This document shows positions 48,861 to 60,143 of a stretch of 64,000 bases of DNA, in pieces. The DNA is from Cyclina sinensis (lineage: Eukaryota > Mollusca > Bivalvia > Venerida > Veneridae). Numbering within the stretch: the first letter of the stretch is position 1; every line of letters begins with the position of its first letter. A model generated the notes under the pieces. The model did no database searches. It was not told the origin of the DNA and saw only the letters and a list, made by a program, of their open reading frames with translations. The position numbers and the translations under genes were made by a program. The stretch spans positions 43,745,134 to 43,809,133 of the forward strand of contig JAAONU010000001.1 of assembly GCA_012932295.1 (NCBI GenBank), read 5' to 3'.

Positions 48861-50111
48861 TTTTTATGTGCGAAGGCAGAAAGATTGGTCTGATCATAAG
48901 CCGTTCAGCCTTAAAGGAATCCAGGGTAGCACACAAAAATTTTGCTTCAGTTCGTGCGTATGTTCGAAAAGTCATGTAGCACGTTTATTCAATCAAATAA
49001 CTTTGTAACTATAGCAAATACCTGTTGTCTAATTTTATCTCAGTTTTTGACGTCATATTTTTATTTATTATCTTGTGAGATTAGAACGTGCTGTAAAAAT
49101 GTAATAAATCAATTAATTCTAGATATCATTTCAGGATCGTTTTATCATTAGACCGGAAACAAAAATCATATATTTCATTGTGTTCATGATTTTCTCCAAA
49201 GTATAAGGTATTTCAGAAATTTTGAATAGCTCTGATATGACTTTTCGCACGCGGCCACATGGAAGTGCCGCGTGCATACATGTAACCGCCCTGTTGCCAT
49301 CTGCCACTTTATCCTTAGATAATGTTTCATTGCGTGCATTTTATGTTGATAAAATTGTAAAATATTTGATTAAGGCGTTCGTTAGATCTTTTAGAAAAGT
49401 AATCAAATGCCTTTGAATTTCGCAATAGTAGATCAACAAACAGTTTTATCATGTAGAACAAATCGCCACACCCCGTAAAATATGGTTATTAAATTAATTT
49501 ATGTATGATTGTTCGCACTGAGGGCCATACCTCAATGATTATCATATTTTCTAATAGCATTTTAGTGATTTAAAAGATTTTTTTCTGAGTATTCCCGTAT
49601 AAATAAGGATCTACAAGATAGTGTTTTCTGGGTGGTTATAAAACATAGAAATGATCTTATTCAAGAAAATTAGTGGCTGAAATTGAGACTGAAACCCAAT
49701 TAGTGAACGGTTTGTAACGATTAATCATTATTTAGGGACTGTCTTTAAAATGGATCTGTAGAGAACTTGCAACACATCTTGAAGAAAATTATGCCGGTTT
49801 TGCTATATCTTGTTTCTCAAAGAATTGACCCAAAATGATAAGCAAAATGGTGCAAATACTTATCCAAATATGGTTTAAATTCCGATGTTAAAGTGAAATA
49901 AACTAAAACTTTCTGACACTTTTTCTTATTGCGTGAAAGTATGAATTTATTCTCTCTCGTTTCCCTTTCATAAGGGAATAAGAAATAAAGACTTCGTCTT
50001 TGTATATTTTGACAGGTTTATTATAAGAAGTATTTTAGATGAAAACAAATGAATTAAATCCGGAATCTTTATTGTTTAATATCTCCAATACCACTTCCAT
50101 TATTTTCGCAG
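48861..50111. other. No gene or repeat recognised
   Basis: AT-rich non-coding sequence on both strands. Short open frames at 48,942 and 49,222 look random. Confidence 0.45.
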
Positions 50112-50192
50112 CCGGAGAGCAGCTTGATACGGAAGCATTTCACGGATAGTATCCGTTACACATTCAACACAGTGACGTCAGTCATCAGCTAG
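50112..50192 (+). CDS. Candidate terminal exon with poly(A) signal
   Basis: Acceptor ttattttcgcag is followed by an open phase-0 frame ESSLIRKHFTDSIRYTFNTV ending TSVIS and TAG at 50190-50192. AATAAA at 50254-50259 lies 62 bp beyond, with a GT-containing stretch after it. A second phase (two bases then GEQLDTEAFHG, TAG) is also open, so the frame is uncertain. The owning gene is unknown. Confidence 0.3.
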   Translation, partial: PESSLIRKHFTDSIRYTFNTVTSVIS

Positions 50193-50341
50193 AACAACCA
50201 CATTCACTTGAAGTTTGGACCCAGCCCCCTCCCCTGATCTGTCCTTGCACAAGAATAAAGTTGTGTAAAATCATGGTAACTATATCTACAAACAACTGTA
50301 ACTGTTTGTATCGTTATCCATTACAAATGTGGTCACAAAGC

Positions 50342-50605
50342 CACAGACGCTTGGATGTAGTAGAGCGGTTCTTGCCCCAGTTATAATCTTGTATATTTAA
50401 TCACCTTTTACAAATACCGTGACCTCAAAAGTTCATAACAAACATGTTTTGCCCATCAAGCGGTACTTTAAAAAATGTTATTACAGCCTTATAGTGAAAA
50501 ATGAGCATTTTTAAAGTGCCGTTTGATGGCAAAATATGTTTGCTATGAACTCTAGGGGGTCAAGGTAAATGAAAAGAACCGCTCTACTTCATCCAAGCGT
50601 CTGTG
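50342..50605. mobile_element. 264-bp near-palindromic MITE
   Basis: The ends cacagacgcttggatg(t/a)ag tagagcggttctt are inverted over about 33 bp with one mismatch. Inversion continues inside (acaaacatgttttgcccatc against the rc of gatggcaaaatatgtttg), so most of the element folds on itself. No clear target duplication. Confidence 0.82.
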
Positions 50606-51539
50606 CTATATACACAAGTTATGAAACATTCCGCCGCAGAAAACCTCATCTGCAAATGATTCTCCTTGGTCAGAGACTGAAATATTGCTAGTGACCATAA
50701 ACTAAGCAATTTTTATGCTTCAAATCAATTTTGGTCTCCAATCAGTAGAAAATTAATAAAGACTCTCATAAAATACTCGACTGCAGCCACACTTTTTTCC
50801 GTCACATGTTCCCAAACGGACAAAACTTGATCTAGCGAATTAGTGTTAGCGGAAATGATAAGACGAGCGTGTAATTTAAGAGTAATGGGAATAATCCCTG
50901 TGGTTAACCCGAACGGTAACTTAAGGCATATCACTTATTTTATCTATATTTATAGTTTGCTACCCGATGTGTTGGCGCATCAGCTTGTATTTAGAAAATA
51001 TTAAAGTATTAATTTTATGCTGGTACCTTTCGTTTATATCGCTCAATTTCAAATGAGATATCTATGCTAATATAAATATAAAAGTATAAACTCAAATGCA
51101 ACTTTGATCTCGTGCGTATCACGAGTCTGCCTCATCTCACAACACCCTTTGAACCTCTGCCATTTTGAGGTAATAGGTATTCCACCGAAAATTAAACAAT
51201 AGATCGGGTTTCATATTGTGAGAGAGGGTTTGACGTCAAAATGATACTGATTTTTTAAACATTTATGTAAATTTACAGTAACATTTCAACACAAATCGTG
51301 TCGTCTGTAAATTCATTAATGTTACTGATTATTCTTCTTCATTACAAAACATCAGTTTCCAAGGTAGCTGAAAGTCTTGGTAATTTGAAAATTCTAGTAG
51401 AGATATCGATTTCTGCTGAAATTCATTAATTAAAATAGCTCTTCGAAAAACAAACATTATTTTTAATTTTACACAATCAGTTTGGAGACATTTTTACTAC
51501 TATTCAGTTTAACAGAATGTATGAAAATCTTGTTATTAC

Positions 51540-52554
51540 CAGGCTTGGGGCTGATTACTTGTGTTAGTAACTGATTACAGTTACTTTGAAATTTCCTGAT
51601 TACAATTACATAGGATTACTTTAATGTTTTGATGGTAATTGATTACATTACAGTTACTTGTGATTAAGTAATCAGATTACATTTGATTACTTTCAATATT
51701 ATTTCAAACTGCAAGACAAATTTAAACCTTTAAATGGGTAGTAAAGTTGGACACAGATAATATACTCCCAGATATAACTGATGGACACAGCTTGCATTTC
51801 ACCTTTACTGGTCCTACAGAACCCTCAGGTATACCGTATGTTAAAAAAATCCAAAAGCACTTCGACATTTTTGCAAAAAATGATTTTCTGTTGCCAGTGT
51901 GTCATGTATATTCAGCAGAGGGAGCTCAAAAACATATCACTCATTTGTTATATTGGATAAAAAAGAAAATTATAACAGAGGTTTTGATTTCTTTTTAAGT
52001 TAACAGTTAAACAACTGGTCTAGTCCAGTATTAACTTTTTTTTCCCTGGGGCAATGTCTCACTATAATTTCATTATTATTAAGATTACGGCTTTCACACC
52101 TATTGAAGTACAAATTCACAATTGCAGCAAAGTTACCTGCAATATGTGTTAAGAAAGATGACACAATAGATCATTGATCCTTATAAAGAGCACACAAAGG
52201 AGACAATTAACATTGTGATCAATATATGTTGTAAAAGAATATTTTTCTTAAGGAGATGAGGTTGAAAATATAATTAGCATATTACTTATTTATAGCAAAA
52301 GCAGCATATATTTCTATCTCTTGCCCCAGCAGTTAAAATGCAATAAATGGATTTATCATCTTTCCAATATCCATGTGCAATCAGAAAGTAATCAAAAGAA
52401 TTCATGATGAAATACAAAATTTTGTCTATGTAATCGATTGAATTACATTACATGTAATCAGATGTACGACAGTAATCAAATACATTTGAATACTTGCATT
52501 TGAGTAATCAATTACAGGCGATTACAATTACTGTATTCGATTACCCCAAGCCAG
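51540..52554. mobile_element. 1,015-bp hAT-type element
   Basis: Ends caggcttgggg and, inverted, ctggcttgggg, with a perfect 8-bp target duplication GTTATTAC (51532-51539 and 52555-52562). Many GATTAC/GTAATC subterminal motifs occur near both ends, a hallmark of several hAT families. The only sizeable frame inside (51,747-51,998; HFTFTGPTEPSGIPYVKK) is not a recognisable transposase part, so it is non-autonomous. Confidence 0.88.
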
Positions 52555-53249
52555 GTTATTACTTACCCAATCAAAAATCTTGTTATCACTTACCCAATCA
52601 AAAATAATTTTACAAGAACATTTTACCCAATCAAAAATAATTTAACAAGAACATTTAAAGGTATTTTTTTTACATGTATATCCATCTAAGAAGTAATAGA
52701 CGTTTTTTCTACATCAAAATTTACAGAAGTAATGAACATTCAATGTATTTTAGCATTTATTTTTATGCATTTTGCACATGAATACAACTTTAATAGATAT
52801 CAAACATATTCCATCTGAGTAATATTGTATCATTTTTATGTCGAAGTATTAACTATGTGTGAAAAATTAGAATTATTGAAAATGCACGCGTACCAAACCC
52901 CCCGGTAAAGGATACTTCACCCACAAATACATCCCCCTATCTCCCGGAAAGCATTATTGCATAATTATATAATGAAACTTCGAGTTTCACTTTAAAAGCT
53001 AAATTTGCGTTGACAAGGTAGTGTCCCAATCTGTTATACAAAACACAAGAACTTGGAACTTAAACTGGAACTCTTAACATACTTGTGAACAAAATTTCAC
53101 AACTTTTAAATGATTATCATCAATTGTGTTTCAATCTGATTTAACGCCCCCCTGCAGTCTTAGTTCTTTTAGGTTGTGGAGGATAGTGCAAGAAACAGAA
53201 AGCACCCCATTCAAGTGACGCAGCTGGTCTCTTTTCATGCTTAGTGTAT

Positions 53250-53468
53250 AACACTGATACATTTCACCTCGGTTTATCGTGTAATCTTAGTGGAAACACT
53301 GATACATTTCACCTCGGTTTATCGTGTAATCTTAGTGAAAAACTGATACATGTCACCTCGATTTATCGTGTAATCTTAGTGAAACACTGATACATGTCAC
53401 CTCGGTTTATCGTGTAATCTTAGTGAAACACTGATACATGTCACCTCGGTTTATCGTGTAATCTTAGG
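53250..53468. repeat. ~45-bp minisatellite, five copies
   Basis: The unit starts cactgatacatttcacctc and ends tcgtgtaatcttagtg. Copies differ by ttt/tgt at one position. Confidence 0.92.
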
Positions 53469-53469
53469 G

Positions 53470-54510
53470 ACAGTAATACCTGAGGGTGTAGTAGGTGATC
53501 GAACTCCCTTTTCCAAGTAAAATTCAATAAGATTATTATAATTCTTCAGTATAGAAATGCATATTCATTACAGTTAAACTTGATGCATACCAGGCCTAAG
53601 TGTTTTCGGTTGTCTGTGCTGTGCACTGTTTAGCACACAAGCCTTTCAAAGCCACGTTACACACGAGGAAGAAAAGGTTACAATTATATATTCGCTTTAC
53701 GCTAGATGAGAGAAATTTTTGAAACAATCGGTCCCTGTTTCTAAGTCCGGGCTTTGACGTATGTTTTTTTTAAATATATATACTAAAAAGAAAAAGAAAA
53801 TTACAACAAAATATAAAACAAACTTAATGTCTTGCATCCTTTATTAATTGTGTAGGTTTTATCATGTATCAAGCAACTGAATATGCATGCAAACAATTTG
53901 ACTTTAGAGACGAGGTCGGTTTGTAAAAATGTTTATTTATCGGCGGTACCGGTTTCCTATATGATAGTAAAGATCAGCAATTTAATCGCTACCCCTGGAT
54001 TACCGGCCCCGTGTGTTTTACGGGATCATTAATTCGCCACTTCGGTGCTAAAACATAGTTGTTTAACTTCTTATCAGTAATATGTAGGCGTTGCGTTTTA
54101 ATTCACACGTATATTTATTATCCCCATTTACGTTCCTTTTTCCTGTAATGCTTAAGACATCATTGTTTCGTTCAAACTATACTATTCGTGGTGTTTTCAC
54201 CCAATTGTGGGTGTTCAAAATATCTACATTAATCCGTAGCAGTATGCGGGGTATTAATGTAAGGAGTCACCCTACGGTTGGTACTGTAGTAAAGTGCGTT
54301 AAATAAATATATATAGTCTGCCTCCTGCTTCATAAAATACTAAATCAGTGATAAAATATATCTTTTAAGTAAAATTTTACATAACACTTGTTATAATCTT
54401 GCTTATTTTGATTGTAAAATAATTATAAATTGACTGCAAATAAAATATGGAAATAAATAGATTAATTATGATAAAGGGAGGCAATTAGAAGGAAAATATA
54501 ATTTTATGCC
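53470..54510. other. No gene or repeat recognised
   Basis: AT-rich non-coding sequence. A 71-codon open frame at 54,091 has no recognisable features. Confidence 0.45.
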
Positions 54511-54514
54511 TTCA

Positions 54515-54690
54515 AACTGAGTAAAAAAAATCGGTTTGTAGCGTAAATGCTAGACAAGTTGTTCTTTTTTTTACCTTATTTTAAAATTCAGCTATCGATG
54601 TCATCCTTAAATGATAAAGGTATTAAATGGAAATAGTTTTTTAATGTTACAGACACTGAACAACGTGACACATTTTATTACTTGAATGGT
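54515..54690. repeat. ~170-bp segment duplicated at 57,440
   Basis: Contains ttcagctatcgatgtcatcc and gttacagacactgaacaacg. A copy with small indels lies at 57,439-57,614, inside the right arm of the foldback structure. Confidence 0.85.
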
Positions 54691-56564
54691 ATTGAAAAGA
54701 AAATAAGGAACTGTAATTGCTTGAAACAAATACCTAATTTAAATGTAGTCTGGTTTGTCAGTCTTACAATAAAATCAACAACAGTAACTGAAAACACTCA
54801 TGATGTCATGACTGCAACGGTCCATCAAATGCGACAATAGGCGCCCTAGTTTAAGTAAGACGATTAGTCCAAATAATTGTACGCAAAATGTTGAATATCG
54901 TGCAATTTTTTGAATAGTCGATATCCGCCTTCAGAGTACACACCAGAAAGGTTTCAAAATGTGGTGGATTTTTTTCCTTCTTTGCGTATGTAGGCCTAAT
55001 GCCCAACAAAATCTGTTGGGCACCGATTTGCCAAAAAAAAACTATGAAACATACGGCAAAAATATACATGTGGTGAAAGAGTTAAATTTTCTGCCTCAGA
55101 TGATGTATGTTGCAAATAAGTTTGATGAAAAATATGGCCGTAATGGTAGATACAATATTTACAGATTTAACACGCTAAAATTCCATTATTGGAAAAATGG
55201 CCGAAGAGGTCAACATTAAACAACTTTAAGTGAACCCTGTACTGTGACTTAAGATTAACGGGCTGTAAATGTATCCTAAATTTTAAGCGACAATTTTTAA
55301 AGGCCAGTTACACGCACGAAACTAGTTTATCATTTACAGCTTTCATAACGGTTTACTGACAGTTAAATAGAGCACTGTTTTCTATGGAACGCCACAGCTG
55401 TCTTTTGTTCATGCATTTCGTGGTAACTTGTCAGTGGGACATGTGAACTTCTTTTTTTCAGCGTGTTTACATGTCAAGACATAATGTTGACTTGCCAAAC
55501 TGTCATTTGAACATGTCTATCGACAATGTTATATTGTAAAAACATCGTTTTATAATGTCAGTATGGCATGTGAACTTGTCGAGACTCTGTAATAATCTGT
55601 TAAACCGAGCTGTTAAATTTTCTAACTACAATTTGAACATGTCTATGTACTGAGTGATATTGTTAAATAACGTCTTACTATGTAAAAGTAAATATGAAAT
55701 GCTAAAACCTTGGTATGATAATTTTAAAGAACATTTTAACTTGTCTAAATATCAATTTAATATGTCTATTATCAATGTTATCTTGTTAGAACAATATTCT
55801 AAAATGTCAAGAAGACATGTTAACTTTTCAAGATATAATATAATTATGTTAAAGCGCAGTGTTAAAATGTCCAAATATCACTTGAATATGTCTAAATGAC
55901 ATTTGATATTGTTAAATTAATATCTTATTATGTTAAAAATGGTGTTAACGTTATAAGACATTGCTATATTATGTTACACCGCAATGTTAAATTGATCAAG
56001 TATCATTTAAATATGACACCATTTCATGTGATATTGTTAACATAATGTCTTATAATGTTAAAAGAACAAGGGAACTTCTCAAGGCTTCGTATTAATCTGT
56101 TAAATGACAATGTTAACTTGTCTAACTACCATTTGAATATGTCTATGTGCCATGTGATATTGTTAAAATAACGTCTTATTATGTTAAAAGAACATGTGAA
56201 CTTCTCAAGACTTCGTGTTAATATGTTAAACGACAATGTTGACATGTCTAACTACCATTTGAACATCTCTATGTGCCATGTGATATTGTTAAAATAACGT
56301 CTTGTTATGTTAAAAGAACATGTGAACTTCTCAGGACTTCGTATCAAGTAATATGTTAAACGACAATGTTGACATGTCTAACTACCATTTGAACATGTCT
56401 ATGTGCCATGTGATTTTGTTAACGTATCGTTTTATTATGTTAAAGAACAAGTGAACTTCTCAATGGTTCGTATTAATATGTTAAATGACAATGTTGACTT
56501 GTCTAACTACAATTTGAATATGTTTTTATGCCATGTGATATTGTTAAAATAACGTCTTGTTATG

Positions 56565-56804
56565 TTAAAAGAACATGAACTTCTCAACGCTTTGTATTCG
56601 CGTTGTTACTCCAAGGCGAATGAGGTCATCGTCTCGCATTGATTCAATTATGGTTGCGTCTATTTTTTCCGTTTTGAATCTTGACAATAATGTCGACAGA
56701 TATGCGCGTCCCAAAATTTCCTCCAAGTTATCCGAAGAGATGTCCGCCATGATGATTTTCAAATAAGCACGCGCAGCGAAAAACTTAAGTATGACGTCAG
56801 ACAA
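56565..56804 (-). CDS. SAM-domain exon at the centre of the foldback element
   Basis: On the minus strand an ATG at 56,750 (or an upstream in-frame ATG at 56,804) opens MADISSDNLEEILGRAYLST, then FKTEKIDATIIESMRDDDLI and RLGV. The pattern (helix, F..E.ID...I..M...DL..LGV) is that of a SAM domain N-terminal to middle part, known for protein-protein or RNA contacts. After LGVTT (about 56,605) the frame runs straight into the arm repeat, as if a splice donor or breakpoint had truncated it. No stop interrupts the domain. Best read as the first exon of a gene or element-encoded protein; whether expressed is unknown. Confidence 0.55.
   Translation of the reverse strand: MSDVILKFFAARAYLKIIMADISSDNLEEILGRAYLSTLLSRFKTEKIDATIIESMRDDDLIRLGVTTRIQSVEKFMFF
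56792..56799 (-). promoter_or_regulatory. Palindromic CRE-like site upstream of the SAM ORF
   Basis: TGACGTCA, the full cAMP-response element consensus, lies 42 bp upstream of the ATG at 56,750 on the minus strand and inside the unique core. A chance match is possible. Confidence 0.35.
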
Positions 56805-57438
56805 GTTGCAGACAACAACACACTAACAAGTTGAGAAGTTCACATGCCCTATCGACATACTAAAACCCTGTTTAACATAATAGCACGGTATTATGAGAAG
56901 TTAAGATGTTCTTTCAACACAATAAAACGTTATTTAACAATTCAACAAGGCATGTAGACATCTTCAGTGAAGTTTTAACAATTTAAAAATGCCCGTTTCA
57001 CATATAAACCGAAGATTTGAGAATCTCACATATTCGTTTAACATATTAATACGAAGCCTGGGGATGTTCACATGTTCTTTTAACATAATAAGATGTTATG
57101 TTAACAATATTACATGGCACATAGACATGTTCAAATGGTAGTTATACAAGTCGGCATTGTCATTTAACAAATTAATACGAAGTCTTGAGAAGTTTACATG
57201 TTCTTTTAACATAATGAAACGTTGTGTTATCAACATCACATGGCACATAGACATATTCAAATGGTAGTTAGACAAGTTAACATTGTCCTTTAACATATTA
57301 ATACGAAGCATTGAGAAGTCCACTTGTTCTTTTAACATAATAAGACATTATGTTAACAATATCATATGGCACATAGACATATTCAAATGGTAGTTAGACA
57401 AGTCAATATTGTCATTTAACATATTAATACGAAGTCTT

Positions 57439-57614
57439 GAGTAAAAAAAAATCGGTTAGTAGTGTAAATGCTAGACAAGTTGCTCTTTTTTATTTTACCT
57501 TATTTTAAAATTCAGCTATCGATGTCATCCTTAAATGTTAAAAGTATTAAATGAAATAGTTTTTTAATGTTACAGACACTAAACAACGTGACACATTTTG
57601 TCACTTGAATGGTT
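57439..57614. repeat. Copy of the 54.5-kb segment inside the right foldback arm
   Basis: The right-arm unit is interrupted after acgaagtcttgag by about 175 bp matching 54,515-54,690, then resumes at gtagttagacaagtc. Confidence 0.85.
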
Positions 57615-58352
57615 ACAGACACTTGTAGTTAGACAAGTCAATATTGTCATTTAACATATTAATACGAAGTCTTGAGAAGTTCACTTGTTCTTTAAATTTA
57701 ATAAAACGTTACGTAAACAATATCACATGGCACATAGACATATTCAAATGGTAGTTAGACAAGTCAACATTGTCATTTAACATATTAATACGAAGTCTTG
57801 AGAAGTTCACTTGTTCTTTAAATTTAATAAAACGATACGTAAGCAATATCACATGGCACATAGACATATTCAAATGGTAGTTAGACAAGTCAACATTGTC
57901 ATTTAACATATTAATACGAAGTCTTGAGAAGTTCACTTGTTCTTTAAACATAATAAAACGTTGTGTTAACAATATCACATGACACGTAGACATTTTAAGA
58001 TAGTATTTTGACATTTTAATAGTGACCTTTTTTACATGTTCTTTTGACATGATAAGTTGTAGATCTAACATCTAAAAACGGCATGTTTACATATTCAGTT
58101 AATATGTTGACAATTTAACGACAAGGTTTAGCATGTTTACATAATATCTTGAGAAATCCACATGATCTATTGACAATATAAAACGAAGTTTTAACATTAA
58201 AACACAGCACTTTGACATATTCAAATGACTGATTGACAAGTTAACAGTGTCGCTTTGCATATTAACATGATACGGTGAAAATTTGGCATGTCAACCTGAC
58301 AGGTCAACGTGAAATGCCTCAACAAAAGAAGGCTATGGCGTTCAGTTTTCAT

Positions 58353-60143
58353 TAGCTATTGCATTCTCGGTGTGCTCACACCTCAATCAGATAAGGCTGA
58401 TGTAAACAAGAGACTGATGTAGGTTAGCATCTTTTTGCTTTTTTTTTTTTTGTTGAACATATTCAAACAGAATACAGTATATAATAAGTTTCCACATGTA
58501 TGAGTGTAAAATGACCGTTAATCAGTTGGGATTCACAAAATCCATTTTCCACCACTATTTTGGTGGTTTCTGGTTGAGAACTAAAGGCAGCATCTTGCCT
58601 GAAGTTGCAATAATGAGACCAGTAAGACGATATGATAACATGTTTCAAAGCGTTCAGACTTTATGCAAACAACCTGCCTTTGTCTGGCCCGACATTCATC
58701 TACGCAGAAGAGTTAGGTTATGGGTACTTTATGACGGTTTTATACACTAGGTTATGAAATGGTATGTGCACTTAACCCATTTATGTCTAGTGGATTATGC
58801 AACGCAACCCTTGTTAGTTTGAGGAGTCCAGTTTCAATTATACTGTTTTCTTGTAAAAAAATCAATTAGTCTATTTAGGAAAGAAAGTCCTTTAATGCAA
58901 ATAGTGTAGACCTTAATCTGACGCCGCGTACTTTTGTAAATGCTAGGCATTTATGGTATAGCTTATACCATAGCTTTGTATTCAGCTTTAATCTCTCTAG
59001 AGACAATGTCAGTGTCGATAGAAATATATGTACATGCGTAATGTATTTGTTCTATGTCTCAGGCAGTAAGCAGAATTGTTGACTCACGCAATGTAAACTA
59101 GTGGAATGTGCTTTAGATTTAGGACTTTACATTCGTGCAGTCTGACCGTGGCCATATCGTGTGCTTGTGCTTACGGGAAACTTTGAGCAAAATCCTTGAA
59201 CTAAAATTTATTATTTAAGCTAGAACAAAAATCAAAGTTAAACATTTAAAGAAACAGAAAACCACTCGTTATTCCTATTCAGTAGTGGCAGAGGTGCGAG
59301 GCTCAGGGTAGATGTTATTTTTCCTACCATGTTTACTAAAATTAGACACGCAAAACCATGTGTCTGGAAAGTAATTTTCCTAAAATCGCTGAAATTGCTG
59401 AATTGCTGAAATTTCGCCATCCCATTCCAAGCTAAAATAAGAATCGGTATATTGAACGAAAGAAAATGATTTGTTTCTCTCTAGTTTGACGATAAATTTT
59501 CTACTTCTGAGATGACAATAGGATTCAGATAAAAGAAGAGCGAACATCTGACTTCACGGGTTAATCAATTTTAAATTGTATATTCAGTAAACATCTGATC
59601 AGTATGGAACTGTAAGTGCTTTATAGAATGATGCGCACTTGCACAATTTGATCATTATGGCGTAAATGGCATACTTAAAGAAGAAAAGGGAATATGATTC
59701 ATTATTATTTGTTTTTATAATAAGATATTAACATTATTTTTCTACCACACTGGTGCCGGTCTGCATTTTCACTTACAAAGATAGAATATATAAAAAATAC
59801 AGGATTGACATATGCTGGATGATACATCAGCTAAATGCAAATTACCTGGATGATACATCAGCTAAATGCAAATTACTTGGATGATACATCAGCTAAATGC
59901 TAATTACTTGCAGTCACGTGAGTAGTCGTGAGACACTAGGCAAATCTTAATCTATTACAAGCGTAATAAATATACATTGCCTGTTTTAAATTTAGATGCT
60001 TGCTAGACGAATAATTGTAGCACATATGTAAATCCTTCGCTCTTGGGTGAACAGTGTAAAATTTCATTCAATAATGTTTTCATATTTTTGTTGTTGTTGT
60101 TTATTTTTTGCAACACGTGTCTAAGTTTTAATAACTATGATAG
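58353..60143. other. Mostly unassigned sequence; one short tandem repeat
   Basis: A 31-bp unit (tggatgatacatcagctaaa...) is repeated three times at 59,816-59,910. Open frames at 58,496 (84 codons) and 59,238 look random. Confidence 0.45.

Larger units (their letters stand above)
55376..58352. mobile_element. ~3-kb foldback element with tandem-unit arms
   Basis: The left arm (55,376-56,590) and right arm (56,820-58,352) are inverted copies. Each contains several units of about 126 bp (for example gaacttctcaagacttcgt at 56,071, 56,198, 56,323, 56,452, 56,576), ending in distinct outer tips (left atggaacgccacagctgtct, right its diverged complement ending ggctatggcgttc). A non-repeated core of about 230 bp sits in the centre. 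Long inverted repeats made of internal tandem units resemble Foldback/Galileo-type elements of flies. No target duplication was identified. Confidence 0.85.

Noticed and set aside
53250..53468. Direct repeats resembling a CRISPR array
   Set aside because: Units are adjacent copies without unique spacers, and the window is eukaryotic.
54959..55219. 86-codon frame with a signal-peptide-like start
   Set aside because: No conserved features, AT-rich codon use and an equally long antisense frame over its 5' half; likely chance.
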